Assembly (NCBI GenBank): GCA_026119855.1
Contig: JAOWBW010001593.1
Location: forward strand, 124,001-188,000
DNA from: Campanula takesimana
Lineage: Eukaryota > Streptophyta > Magnoliopsida > Asterales > Campanulaceae
Direction: 5' to 3'
Length of the DNA: 64,000 bases
Each line of letters starts with the position of its first letter. Position 1 is the first letter of the stretch. Shown piece by piece: positions 1-11,384 of this stretch. Made by a program: the position numbers and the translations under genes. The notes beneath the pieces are model-generated. The model was not told the DNA's origin. It saw only the letters and a list, made by a program, of their open reading frames with translations, and did no database searches.

Positions 1-447
1 GGCCGGGTGTGTATGCTGGTCCGATCGGATCAATAGGTGAGGTCCGGTCGGGTTTTAGGAGTGGTCCGGGCGGACCAAGGCATCTGACGCGGTCGAGCTT
101 CAACAATGGCGCGGCCGTGCGAAATTGGGTTTCTGGTCCTATTTATCGACATAAATGGCACGGTCGTTCTAATTTGAAAGCACGGTCGTGCCAATCAAAA
201 GGTCTGATTTCCACTTCTTTTTCTTCCCAATTTGTTCCGTCTTCAATTCCTTTACTCCGGTTCATTATATGGGCCATATTTTAACCCGAAAGGTCCCTAA
301 AAACCTGTTTCAACCACAAAATACTACCAAGAATAAAATTCACAAAATATATATAAAAATAAATAAAAAGTACCAAATAGAGCAATGATTGAAAGTAAAA
401 TAATAGGTAAAATATGTTATAAAAGACTATAAAATAGTCGTTTATCA
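1..447 (-). repeat. 3' LTR (partial) of Athila-like element
   Basis: Matches 28321-28767 along its whole length with about 25 mismatches by eye. That segment is the outer end of the complete 5' LTR of the same element. Read on the minus strand it begins TGATAAACGAC at 447, and the rest lies beyond the window start. A purine-rich tract sits directly before it on the minus strand, as expected at a 3' LTR. The mismatch level makes this the oldest layer of the nest. Confidence 0.85.
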
Positions 448-1613
448 ACTCCCCCACACTTAAACCTTGCTTGTCCCTAAGCATGTTTGAATTTGGAAAA
501 AGGAAAGAGAAGAATAAATGACTATAGAAGAAGTAAAAGAAAAAAATGCTCTCTCTAGAATGATGTATTTGCTTTAATAAAAATTCTTCGAACCTTTTTT
601 TCTGTCCCTTTTATAATTCAAGAACTTTGCGAAATAGAACCTAGGATTATATTGGAGAATAGATAGAGAATTATAAACTTAATATAGCATGAATAAAGTT
701 TATTAGGTAAAAGCATATTGAAATAGCCAAATGAACTTTTGGATCATAAGTATGGTTTTGAAATAAATTCACTCTTTAGAGTTCTTTGTGAAGAATTGCT
801 TCATGTTTGGTATTCATCATTTATCAATGACTTTTATTCCTTAAATAAGATACTCATAATTTGTTATGCACCTTGAATCACAAAAATGGAGGCAGAGAAT
901 GGTAATGGAAAAAGGCTTTGATTTTATATTTGAACGTGGCAATTGAGTTTCTTGACTTAAATTGTTCCACTCTATAATGATTTATTCATTTAGATATTCG
1001 AGTGGACAATTCACAAGAAGATTTAAGTTAATTAATAGCCTTGAAAGTGGAAATGGAAAGATGGTTTTAAATGAAGGTTTTGTGATTCGGGAAATGCATA
1101 ACATTCATTCATATCTTAAAAGGAATAAAATAAAGTCTTTTGAGATGTATAAACAAGAATGGTTTCAAAATTTTCACAAGTAAATGTAACCTAACTTAAA
1201 TGACCCAAAAATTCATTAATAAAAGTAATACTTGCACTTAACAAAGTTTATAAATTTTATACTTATACTTAGAATTTTTCATTTATTTCCAATATATTCC
1301 TAACTTCTCTTTATCAAAATTCTTAAAGGATAAAAGTTTATAAAGAAATAGATAGGAAAAAGTTTTATAAAGACAATTTTTGATAATGACAATTAGAGAG
1401 TTTTTTTTTTTTTTTTTTTTTGTCTGTTTGTGAAATAGAAAAGAAGAGATTCTACCCCCCACACTTAAATCAAACATTGTCCTCAATGTGTTAAAATAGG
1501 ACAACTATAAAGAAAAACTTGGGGAGGAAGAGAAAAAATAAGAAAAACAAAATAACAATATATATAAAAAAAAATCAATCGGTTACCATCCCGATGATGC
1601 TTGTTTAAGGTCT
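448..1613 (-). other. non-coding 3' interior of Athila-like element with two polypurine tracts
   Basis: No coding sequence is visible. On the minus strand the tract AAGTGTGGGGGAGT directly abuts the 3' LTR at 448 and is the likely plus-strand primer. A second, similar tract (AAGTGTGGGGGG) lies near 1454-1466 next to a GAGGACAATG-like motif, which commonly precedes the tract in Athila-type elements. Reverse transcriptase, RNase H and integrase would be expected between protease and 3' LTR and are absent. A 23-T run lies near 1400. Confidence 0.6.
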
Positions 1614-2474
1614 TTAGCTCGACCCCTTTCTTATAACTGGAATGGGCAAGGAACGATATTGTAATGGCCTATTGTCTTTGACAATCCGCCATTCCATGCC
1701 CACCGGAGTGATTGAGTTTCTGCGATCTAGGCACGTACGCCACCCCAATATGCTTCCCTTTTTAGGCACCTTACTCTTTGGCATGGATTTTTCTATTTTG
1801 CTCTTTTTAGTAGGGCACACATTTAAAACTTCACTTTCCTTGCTCATAGATTCTAGCATGTTAACACCGGAGCAAGGGTTCTTAAGATTAGGATTTATCA
1901 TTAATTTAAAATCCACTTTCTCATTCCCTACGTTTAATGAGAGGCTACCATTTTTAACATCAATTATTGCCCCTGCGGTGGCAAGAAATGGTCTACCTAG
2001 AATAACGGGAATGTTATGATCTTCTTCCATCTCAAGAACTAAAAAGTCAACAGGGATGATTAATTTCCCGACTTGATAAGGAATATCTTCCATAATACCC
2101 ACCGGGTTCTTAATGGAACGGTCCGTTAGTTGCAAAGATATGGTGGTGGGTTTGAGTTCCCCCACACCTATTTTCTGACTCACCGACAGCGGAATGAGGC
2201 TTACGCTTGCCCCAAGATTAAGCATGGCGTTCTCAACACCAAAATTTCCTATGTTGCACGGGATAGAGAAAGTGCCGGGATCTTTCAATTTTGGAGGTAT
2301 TTTTCTTTTTAAAATGACACTTGCCTCTTCCGTTAGTGCAACAGTCTCAAACTCCTTTAATCTCCTCTTATTTGAAAGAATTTGTTTTAAAATTTTTGTG
2401 TAAGAGGGCATTTGTTTTAAAACATCAATAAAAGGAACATTGAAGTAAATTGATTTTAAAACTTCTAAATTTTT
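1614..2474 (-). pseudogene. retroviral-type aspartic protease region, Athila-like element
   Basis: About 265 codons are open from a methionine near 2411, and the same frame continues upstream to the stop at 2475. The product carries the plant Gypsy retropepsin signature: NLGASVSLIP where a catalytic Asp would normally start the motif, then VILGRPFLATAGAIID. The usual DLGAS Asp reads Asn here, so the enzyme is probably inactive. The frame is continuous with the gag portion upstream apart from one stop codon. Nothing resembling reverse transcriptase follows; the frame ends after a short tail resembling a protease-RT linker. Confidence 0.8.
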
Positions 2475-3134
2475 TTAATATTGTTTGTCAAGATTTGCCC
2501 TTGCCAACCTTTGAGGGTAAGATATTGGCGGATCAAAATTTCTAGATGGTATTGGGGATTCCGTCCCCTTCTCAACCTCCTTATCAGTTTTAACAATTTG
2601 AGGACTTGGACTATGGTTCTTTCCACTAAGGCTTTCTACTTTCCCACTCTCACTATTTATTACATTAGCATGCTCGTTAGGCCTTTGCGTTTGACCGGGA
2701 AGACTCACTTCTGGTCTACACGAAGCATTGGCTTGTTGAGCTATTTGGTTCTCTAGCATCTTATTATGGGTGGCTAGATTATCGAACCTACTATTTAATG
2801 CCTTAAAATTTTCCATAACCTCATTGTTGATCTTATTTTGAGCATTTTTATTTTTGACTATGAAGTCCATTATAAGATCCAACTTAGATTTAGGGGGAGG
2901 GACAAAATTAGCATTATTATTGAAATTTGATGTGAATCCCTGTGGTTGTGAAGAAAGTTGAGGGTTTAAAACGTTGTTGCTTCTATAGGAAAAATTGGGG
3001 TGATTTTTCCATTCCGGATTGTATGTGCTTGAATACATACCCCCTCTTTGTCCATTAGAAGCAACGAAATTGGCTTGCTCACTAGAAGTAGTGTCAAGCA
3101 ATTCACAACTTTCAGAGTTATGTGAGTTTGACCC
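2475..3134 (-). pseudogene. Gag C-terminal part, Athila-like element
   Basis: About 208 open codons. The N-terminal side holds the second half of a CCHC zinc knuckle (the His and last Cys), followed by a Gln/Asn-rich linker (NPEWKNHPNFSYRSNN), which is typical of Athila/Tat Gag. The first two knuckle cysteines lie about 23 kb away at 26112-26150 because a Mutator-like element inserted inside the motif. One in-frame stop (2475-2477) separates this part from the protease in the same frame. The protein is broken twice and cannot be functional. Confidence 0.8.
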
Positions 3135-3987
3135 AGTGTTCTAAAATGCGCTAGGCGCCCGCTAGGCGGCGAGGCCGGGCCTAGCGCCTAGGGGCCTAGG
3201 CGGGGCCTAGAAATTAATGCATTTTTATAAATTTTTGATAAATTTATATGTAATTATATATTTTTATATGTTACAAAACTACAAATCAATAAATATTATT
3301 ATGAGACAGAGGGAGTATATAAAAGTAGAAGTTTATTGCACTATTATTTGAAAAATTGACACACATAAAGTCATAAATAAAGCCCACTTCACTTACATTA
3401 TAGCAAAAGCTCATTACATTAGCCCAACTGTTGGGTATGCTTATTATAAACCACTCCTATTACCTAGATTTGATTGATCCCATAACCTAATTTTATCTTT
3501 TATGGACTTTAGGATATATTGTAAGAAGTGTTAAAACTTCATTTTTAGAATAGTCCACCTTGATAGAATAGGCTTTTGATTGATAGGCTGAAAAATTTTC
3601 TAAGTCTGGAAAATGAGGTAGGTCCATTGCCTACCGCATGTAACCTACCGCATGACCAAGCTGCCGCATTCTCTATACTTGCCGCAGATAACCTTGCCGC
3701 ATGGTTTCATCCTACCGCGTGAATCTCTACCGCATGGAACCATGGTTGAAGAAACTCAAGTTGGTTCAAACTTAACCATGGTCACACTTGTGTCTTTACC
3801 TTGGTTAGTTTTGAACGTTGCAAATTCAAATTTAAAATTTGAATACAACTGTCATTTTAGTACAGTTGGACCACCATGACTTTGCAACAAAAGGACAACT
3901 CAGACTGAGCTCCAATTAGAAATCAACAGCTCATTGTCCTCCAAACTTGCCCTCCAAGAATTCAAACGGCTAGTTTCTCCATCAAGG

Positions 3988-3997
3988 CTATAAATAG
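3988..3997 (+). promoter_or_regulatory. TATA box of Sirevirus LTR
   Basis: CTATAAATAG matches the plant TATA consensus and recurs at 24672-24681 in the other LTR. Transcription would start roughly 25-35 bp downstream. Position is inferred from the consensus only. Confidence 0.6.
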
Positions 3998-4687
3998 ACC
4001 TTGAATTCTTCATTGAATATGAGCTGAGATTCCAAGAGAGAAATTCCTGTTGAAATTCTTGGTGATTGAAGATCATACTCAAGATTTCCAGAATCCTTTG
4101 AATCTTCAAGCACTCAACCTTCAAGTCTTCAACAAATCTCCAGCAACCTTCAAGATCAAATCTCAAGCCTCTCACACAAGATTCATTAGGCTCTAAAATC
4201 ATATAGATTTCAAAGAGCTCTTGATTCTTACACACACACTCACCCCGATTGATCAATCACATAGATTGAATCATTAGGGATACACTGGTCTAAGTCTAGG
4301 ATTGTTCTTCATAGAAAATAGGAGTTAATTCAGTTCTTCATCTTTGTAATCTGTACTCAAGAGAATTAATACATCCTCCATTCAAAATCCAAGACTGACC
4401 ATCTTGGTAAAGGACGTAGATCTTTTAACAGATCGAACCTTTCCAAATCATTGTGTCATTTACTCACTGCACTTTACCTTTCTGCAAATTTACTTTAAGT
4501 CTTGTTCATCTTGTTCATATTGTTCTTCACTTGTTCATATTAATCTTGTTTGTCTTTTAGTGTTTGATCTTTCAGATTTAAGAACAAGTGTGAATTGTGT
4601 TTGTTTGTCTACCTCATTGCCTAAGTTAAAATCTGACTAACTTATCATTTGCCAAAAATCTCTAAGACACAAATTTTCAATCTTTCA

Positions 4688-4768
4688 ACCTACCTCACAT
4701 TAACCTACCGCACTACTACCTACCGCATATACATCTACCGCACTACCTACCGCAAAAACAAACCTACC
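4688..4768 (+). promoter_or_regulatory. cluster of five ACCTACC (AC-I type MYB) elements in LTR
   Basis: ACCTACC occurs at 4688, 4703, 4718, 4745 and 4762, most followed by GCA. A sixth copy is at 3643. ACCTACC is the AC-I element bound by plant R2R3-MYB factors of phenylpropanoid regulation, and a related site drives the tobacco Tto1 LTR. The cluster lies about 690 bp downstream of the TATA box, so it would be in the transcribed leader. Function is inferred. Confidence 0.45.
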
Positions 4769-4980
4769 GCATTGAACTTATCAAAACCAACTCTAAACTT
4801 GTTTCAACGAAAACTTCCGCTGTGCATTTTATACTTGACCGTGTGGTTTTTATCTACCGCAAAATTCAAGTGTAAGCATAAAGGTTGAATTTTGAAAAAG
4901 GGTTGAAATTTTAAATAGGCTATTCACCCCCCCCCTCTAGCCTCTTTTCATACCCTTGTTGTGTCTCTGGGACCAACAAG

Positions 4981-4992
4981 TGGTATCAGAGC
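4981..4992 (+). other. primer-binding site (initiator tRNA-Met), Sirevirus
   Basis: TGGTATCAGAGC lies 2 bp after the 5' LTR and is complementary to the 3' end of plant initiator tRNA-Met, the usual primer of Copia elements. Confidence 0.85.
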
Positions 4993-5049
4993 AAACACCT
5001 TTATAAAACTTCTGTTTTTCAAGCTTAACAGCTTGGGTGCCGATTCAAA

Positions 5050-7358
5050 ATGGCAAGTCAGAAAACTATGGCAACGGTTAACTTCACTCACGTTCCAGCG
5101 TTCGACGAAGATAATTTTGACGTATGGAAGCACAGCATTCTAACTCAGTTCTACTCCATGGACGAGCAACTTGGTGATTGTCTTACCATTGGACCATACT
5201 TCCCAATGAAAGCTAATCCGGATCCAGAAACCAATGGTGCAAATCCGACTATCAAGAAACCAAAAGCTGAATGGACCGATGAAGAGAAAAGACTGGTTGG
5301 AATGGATGTGAAAGCAAAAAGTATACTTCTAAGTACCTTGAGCACGTCACAGCGTCGACAGATCATGGAATGTTCTACTGCAAAAGAACTTTGGGATGCA
5401 ATTGAAGATTACATCGAAGGAGATCAAGCTTGCAAGGAAAGCAAAAAATTTGCAATTCAAAGAAGATTCAACAACTTTGCTAAGATCCCCGGTGAATCAC
5501 TAAGAGCCACTTATGATCGTTATTGTGAGATCGTAAGTACTTATACAGCACTCGGAAAGAAGCTTACCAAGAAAGAAATCAATGTTAATTTTCTTGCCGC
5601 TCTTGGTTCGCAATATCTAGACAAAGGAAACACTCTTAAGATACCAAGTTACTAGATGACATGTCTCTCAGAAGCCTCTATGCCAACCTCAAAGTCTTTG
5701 ATATCAAGCTTAACAACATTGCTGAAATGGAAGGGAAAACAAAGAGCTTATCGTTGGTTGCTCAAAAGGAAGAAGTGATCGAGGAAGAAGATCCAAAAAT
5801 CTCCACATCAGATTTACTTGATATGGATGATGATGATTTTGCTATGTTCGTGAAAAGATTCCAAAAGTTCAGAAAAACAGCAAGACCCGGATCAACAAGC
5901 AAAGCTCCAACAAGGTTTTCAAGGAGCAGCCCTTCAAAGAAGAAAGAGAACTTCAACTTCTCCAAGAAGAAAGAAGATCTTGTTTGTTTTAATTGCAGGA
6001 AACCAGGTCACTTCGCATCAGAATGTCCAATTCCCAAGTACGAGTATATGAAGAAGAAAAGTAACTTTACTCCAAGGTATTCAAAGCAAAAGGGAATGAT
6101 GGCTGAAGAAGACTCTACCACAAAAGAGTTAGCTACATGGATAGAGTCAGACTCTGATGAAAGTGATGAAGATTCTGAAGAAGGTCACATTTGTTTGGTC
6201 GTTCAGTCCGATGATGAGGATGATAATAAAAGTCGTCGCTCACCAAATGCCAAACCTAAACGGATAAGTTATACGGCCGATGAACTTGCTGAAAAAGGAT
6301 TCCTAACTCCGGTTCAAAAGAATGGTGATCTTCTATTTTCAAGATGTGATGTTAGTGCAGCAAAGAAGGCTCTACTAAACCCCAAAGTGAAGGAAGTTCT
6401 GTCTACCACACCTCAAGTCAAGTTTGACATATCCCCCGATGAACAAGAAAAGATGTTTGCAAAAGCTGAACAGGTAATTAGTAAGTTTTCTGGCATGAAG
6501 GAAGCTTTAGCACTTTCAACTGAAGAAATTTCCCAGCTTAAGACGGAGAAATCTATACTAAGATCTGAACTCACCCTCCTTAAGGAGCAGATCAAGAGCA
6601 TGACTCCTCTTACTGATCGAAACCGTTTCTTAGAAGAACAAAATGCTATATTTAAAGTTAAAAATGATGAATTGGTCGCTGAGATAAATGACTTGAAAAG
6701 GATCACTAATGAGTGGACCAATTCTCGTGTCACTATGGAACAAATCTTAGAATCCCAAAAGCCTAGTGGTGATAAGGAAGGCTTAGGATTTCAAACTAAT
6801 GACAACTTTAACTGTGCATCTTGTTGTGAAAGAGATGAGAAATTTACCCAGCAAACTTTGGAAAGGTCGAAGGCTAAACATCATGTTTCAAAGGGTGTAG
6901 GACAAGAACCAAAGAAGAAACTAGAGTTCAACTATGTCTACCCTAAGAAACAAACTGGCAAGGCAAAGATGAAAGGTATTGCCATGGATGAACCTACCGC
7001 AGAGGCTTCCTCTAGAAAAGTAGATGGCGCTCCCTACCGCATTATCCTGCCGCGAGGTCAATCGACCGCACCAAGGAAGATGGCGACCGCAAGGAAGCCA
7101 TCGACCGCAAGTGGCGGCAAGGCAGCAAAGTTCAAAAGGATGAATTTTGTAAAGGAGACCTCATCCATACCAGTAAATGATGTTGTGCTCAAGACTTCAA
7201 CGAAGTTTGTTAAAACTCAGTTGGGTGGCTTCCACCATTGTTCCGTGTGTGATGGTTATGGTCATAAGGCTGCTGAATGTCTTTTGAGATTCACACCCAA
7301 TCCCAGAAAGAGTAACCCTCCTTCTGTGAGGCAGGTGTGGGTCGTCAAAAGTTGCTAA
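5050..7358 (+). pseudogene. Sirevirus Gag, one frameshift
   Basis: The start ATG at 5050 opens a UBN2-type Copia Gag (MASQKTMATVNFTHVPAFDE, about 200 codons). The frame is lost near 5653 by what looks like a single-base deletion and resumes at about 5661 for 565 codons to a stop at 7358. The second part holds a CX2CX4HX4C zinc knuckle (CFNCRKPGHFASEC, near 5990), an acidic stretch, a long predicted coiled coil (about 6400-6700), a basic Ala/Thr/Lys-rich stretch encoded by repeated ACCGCA motifs, and a second CCHC-like motif (CSVCDGYGHKAAEC, near 7245). Gag would form the capsid and bind genomic RNA. No obvious slippery site supports programmed frameshifting, so this copy is probably defective in Gag. 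Confidence 0.8.
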
Positions 7359-7427
7359 CCCTTTGGACCCAAAAGAATAAAAAGGGGACCTTGTTCTTAA
7401 ATGTTTATTTTATAGGTTCTCTGCTTA

Positions 7428-10400
7428 ATGGCTGGACTCTCCAAGGATAGATCAAGTTTATGGTATCTCGATAGTGGCTGTTCAAGGCACATGACCGGAG
7501 ATATCAACTTATTGGAAGATGTCCGTGAAGAAAAAGGGCCATCAGTAACCTTCGGAGATAATAACAAAGGAAAGACTGTAGGATATGGAGTCATTCGTAA
7601 AGGAAAAATCACCATCCAAGAAGTCTCTCTAGTTATTGGACTACAACACAATCTACTCTCAATATCTCAGTTCTGCGACAAAGGATTGCAATGCCACTTC
7701 ACTTCAAATTTCTGTCTCATCAAAGATGGCATATCCGGCGTCACTTTGCTCAAAGGGATTCGTAAGAAAAATGTTTATGTTGTTGATTTTAATTCATCTT
7801 GCATTTCTTCTAATCTCTGTTTTGTAGCAAAGAATGTTAGTGGGAATAGTTGGCTGTGGCATAAAAGACTAAGTCACTTAAAATTCAAGTATCTCTCCAG
7901 GATTGGTAGAGAAAATCTAGTTCGTGGTCTACCCAAAGTAGCTGATCACCACGATGAGAAGTGCACAGCATGTCAACTAGGCAAACAACCAAAAGCGTCT
8001 TTCTCCAGCAAGACCACACCTTCAACTTCAAGATGTTTGCAATTACTTCACATGGACCTGTTTGGACCTGTTACTACCGCAAGTATTGGTGGAAATAGAT
8101 ATACATTAGTTGTGGTAGATGATTATTCAAGATATACGTGGGTCGAGATGATGAGCTCCAAAGATGATTGTTATGACATTTTGACCGCACTCTTTAGACA
8201 GCTCCAAACACAAAAAGAAGATGACATCGTTAGTGTTCGATCAGACAACGGTACAGAATTCAAGAACAACGGTGTTGCTCAATACTGTGATGATCATGGT
8301 ATTGACCACAACTTCTCTGCTGCTGGAGTTCCACAACAAAATGGTGTAGTGGAAAGAAAGAATAGAACGTTGATAGAGGCCGGAAAGACAATGATTGCTG
8401 AAGCAAAGCTACCTCAATACTTTTGGGCTGAAGCCGTCAACACAGCATGCTTCACTCAAAATAGATCCCTCATCAACAAGACCTACAACAAAACTCCTTA
8501 TGAACTTTGGAGAGGAAGAACCCCCAACATAGCATACTTCAAGATATTTGGATGCAAATGCTTTATACTCTACAACGGTAAAGAACATCGAGGTAAATTT
8601 GCTCCTAAGGCCGATGAAGGTATATTTATTGGGTATGCTAAACACTCAAAAGCTTTTCGTGTATTTAATAAAACCATTCTTAAGATAGTTGAATCCGTCC
8701 ATGTTACTTTTGATGAACATTCTCTCCTTGAGCCACATATGGCTCCAAATGTTGCTGATGATTTTGTTGAGATAAATGAGACAGGTACAACTCAACCACA
8801 AAATCAATCAACTCAAGGAAACCTATCTACCTCAACTGCACCTCCACCTACCTCATATGAAGCACCAGAAGCTACCTCATCTGTTGCTACCTCAAATGGA
8901 GTTGAAGTTGAGACACCCATAAATGTTGAAGAACCTATCCCTCAAATTACTTATGATTGGGATGGCTCAAATGATGTACCACTAGAAGACTTACAACCAC
9001 CATCAACTCAACCAGACATACCTCAAGAAGTTTGTGAGGTCAGAGATCACCCAATTCAGAATATCATTGGTGATTTGCATTCTGGTGTAAGAACAAGAAG
9101 ATCAAACTATGATGCACTTACCGCATTCATATCTCAAGTTGAACCTAAGAAAGTTGATGAAGCACTCCAGAACTCAAGTTGGGTTGTTGCTATGCAAGAA
9201 GAGCTCAACCAATTTGAAAGATGCAAAGTTTGGACCTTAGTTCCAAGGCCACAAGATCAAGGAGTGATTGGTACAAAGTGGGTGTTCCGAAACAAGATGG
9301 ATGAGAATGGAAGCATCACAAGGAACAAAGCTAGGTTGGTTACACAAGGATATAGACAAGAAGAAGGCATTGATTATGATGAAACATTTGCCCCCGTTGC
9401 AAGACTCGAAGCTATAAGGATATTCTTAGCTTATGCCTCTTACAAAAGATTCAAGCTATATCAAATGGATGTGAAGAGTGCATTTCTCAACGGAGAACTT
9501 CAAGAAACCGTCTTTGTTGCTCAACCGCCCGGATTTGAAGACCCCAAATTTCCAAATCATGTCTACAAACTCCGTAAAGCTTTATATGGACTCAAACAAG
9601 CTCCACGTGCATGGTATGATACTCTATCTAAGTTTCTCCTTGAAAAGGGATTCAAGCGTGGTAAGATCGACACAACTTTATTCATTGCTAAATATAATGA
9701 TCATACTTTACTTGTTCAAATATATGTAGATGATATTATTTTTGGTTCTACTAATGAATTGTTGTGTAAGCGTTTTGAGAAACTCATGAAAAGCAAATTT
9801 GAGATGAGCATGATGGGAGAATTAACATTTTTCCTTGGGCTACAAATCAAACAATGTGCTGAAGGCATCTTCCTCAATCAAGCAAAATATACAAAGGACC
9901 TTATCAAGAAATTTGGACTTGAAAATGCAAAGGCATACGACACTCCTATGGCTACTGGTAACAAGCTAGATAAAGACTTGAAAGGTAAGAAGGTTGATCA
10001 AACCTTATATCGAGGTATGATTGGCTCTCTCCTATACTTAACTGCTAGTAGACCAGATATCATGTTTAGTGTTTGCGTTTGTGCACGTTATCAAGCTGAT
10101 CCTCGAGAAGCACATCTTATTGCTGTTAAACGAATTATTCGATATCTATCTGGGACTATTAACCTTGGACTTTGGTACTCCAAAGATTCAACTTTTGATC
10201 TTATAGGTTACTCAGATGCAGATTATGCAGCATGTACCATTGACAGGAAAAGCACGAGTGGAACTTGTCATTTCCTTGGAAATCGACTAGTTTCATGGGC
10301 AAGCAAGAAACAAGCCTCGGTCTCTGTATCTACCACAGAAGCTGAATATATAGCTGCTGGAAGCTGCTGCTGCCAAGTGCTGTGGATGAAGCAACAATTG

Positions 10401-10664
10401 GTTGACTACGGAATCAAAGAAGAAAATTGTCCAATCTTTTGTGACAATACATCTACCATTGCTGTCTCCAACAACCCTGTCATGCATTCCAAGACCAAAC
10501 ACATTGATATCAAATACCATTTTCTCAAGGATCATGTTGAAAAAGGTAATATCCACCTAGAGTATGTGAGTACTGATGATCAAATTGCAGACATTCTCAC
10601 TAAAGCTCTCGATTCCAAGAGATTTAGGTATCTAAGAGGAGAAATGGGTATGCTTGAACTTTAA
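7428..10664 (+). CDS. pol: Sirevirus Pol polyprotein (protease, integrase, RT, RNase H)
   Basis: 1078 codons are open from an ATG 69 bp after the gag stop; that spacer has further in-frame stops. Order is that of Copia. Protease has LDSGCSRHM with catalytic Asp15. The integrase zinc module (H-x-H...C-x2-C) starts near residue 143, and the core has Asp210, Asp273 and Glu309, an exact DD35E spacing. Reverse transcriptase has YVDD at 766-769, and RNase H carries SDADYA and TTEAEY towards the C terminus. All catalytic residues I can check are present, so pol looks intact although gag is frameshifted. Polyprotein expression would depend on gag/pol suppression or an internal start. Confidence 0.92.
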   Translation: MAGLSKDRSSLWYLDSGCSRHMTGDINLLEDVREEKGPSVTFGDNNKGKTVGYGVIRKGKITIQEVSLVIGLQHNLLSISQFCDKGLQCHFTSNFCLIKDGISGVTLLKGIRKKNVYVVDFNSSCISSNLCFVAKNVSGNSWLWHKRLSHLKFKYLSRIGRENLVRGLPKVADHHDEKCTACQLGKQPKASFSSKTTPSTSRCLQLLHMDLFGPVTTASIGGNRYTLVVVDDYSRYTWVEMMSSKDDCYDILTALFRQLQTQKEDDIVSVRSDNGTEFKNNGVAQYCDDHGIDHNFSAAGVPQQNGVVERKNRTLIEAGKTMIAEAKLPQYFWAEAVNTACFTQNRSLINKTYNKTPYELWRGRTPNIAYFKIFGCKCFILYNGKEHRGKFAPKADEGIFIGYAKHSKAFRVFNKTILKIVESVHVTFDEHSLLEPHMAPNVADDFVEINETGTTQPQNQSTQGNLSTSTAPPPTSYEAPEATSSVATSNGVEVETPINVEEPIPQITYDWDGSNDVPLEDLQPPSTQPDIPQEVCEVRDHPIQNIIGDLHSGVRTRRSNYDALTAFISQVEPKKVDEALQNSSWVVAMQEELNQFERCKVWTLVPRPQDQGVIGTKWVFRNKMDENGSITRNKARLVTQGYRQEEGIDYDETFAPVARLEAIRIFLAYASYKRFKLYQMDVKSAFLNGELQETVFVAQPPGFEDPKFPNHVYKLRKALYGLKQAPRAWYDTLSKFLLEKGFKRGKIDTTLFIAKYNDHTLLVQIYVDDIIFGSTNELLCKRFEKLMKSKFEMSMMGELTFFLGLQIKQCAEGIFLNQAKYTKDLIKKFGLENAKAYDTPMATGNKLDKDLKGKKVDQTLYRGMIGSLLYLTASRPDIMFSVCVCARYQADPREAHLIAVKRIIRYLSGTINLGLWYSKDSTFDLIGYSDADYAACTIDRKSTSGTCHFLGNRLVSWASKKQASVSVSTTEAEYIAAGSCCCQVLWMKQQLVDYGIKEENCPIFCDNTSTIAVSNNPVMHSKTKHIDIKYHFLKDHVEKGNIHLEYVSTDDQIADILTKALDSKRFRYLRGEMGMLEL

Positions 10665-11384
10665 CTTGTCCATACAAATTTCTTGTACTAATGTATTGTC
10701 AAAAGCTCAAACTCAAGATAGGTACACGGCAGACATATCACGATCAAGCAAATACCATTGATTTTTTAATTCCTCAAATTGACCGCACCTCCAGTTTGCC
10801 GCATCACTCAAATGTTGCCGCACACTTCATATTGCCGCGTAAAATCTTGTTACCTCATTATAATACTTCATCTCAAAAGCTAAACCAAGCAAGGTAAGAC
10901 CTTAATCGACCGCACATGTCACGGTCGATCTTCAAGTTACCGCACTCTAAGGCCCCAGGTAAGTCTTTCTAACTTAGAGATATCTAGGTTGCTTAGATCT
11001 AACCTACCTCAAGGGTATTAAGGTAACTTCCTCTTTTCCCTCGTTTTATTTAATTCAAATTTTTTTTGGAGCATTAAATTTTCATTTAATTTTTATTCCT
11101 TAAAACTATTTATGAGCCGTCTTTGGCTATTGATTTGACACCTAGTAACCTTGCATTTAATTCGAATAGACAACCTAGGTCACCTCAGTACCTTTTGCAG
11201 AGTTAACCCTCCATCTTCCCATCATCTGACCTCTGCAAACCACCCTCCACCAAAACCGTTCCATCTCCTTCTATCTCTCCACCACTTTGCTCATATCACT
11301 TTTTCAGAAGAATCAAACCCTCTCTCTCTCTCTAAACTTCTCTCTAAAAACCGCCTCCCTTACTCTCATTCTCTCAATCTATAA
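10665..11384 (+). other. Sirevirus pol/env-like spacer
   Basis: A non-coding spacer rich in CCGCA and TACCTCA motifs (for example near 10790-10840 and 10905-10950). It ends in a CT-rich tract (about 11315-11345) directly before the env-like start, resembling a plant 5' leader. No gene is seen. Confidence 0.5.

Larger units (their letters stand above)
3429..4978 (+). repeat. 5' LTR of Sirevirus
   Basis: 1550 bp, TG...CA, nearly identical to 24113-25662. It contains a TATA box at 3988-3997, two clusters of the motif CTACCGCA (about 3630-3739 and 4688-4863), and a C-rich run before the end. Twelve CCGCA and one CCGCG can be counted, an unusual density in an AT-rich LTR. Confidence 0.92.

Noticed and set aside
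4404..4888. Small open frames in the Sirevirus LTR (repeated at 25088-25572)
   Set aside because: They are identical in both LTRs, lack any domain, and overlap the repetitive CTACCGCA cluster.
5640..5665. Programmed frameshift inside Sirevirus gag
   Set aside because: No slippery heptamer or strong downstream structure is evident, and the frame change is explained by one missing base inside a conserved stretch.
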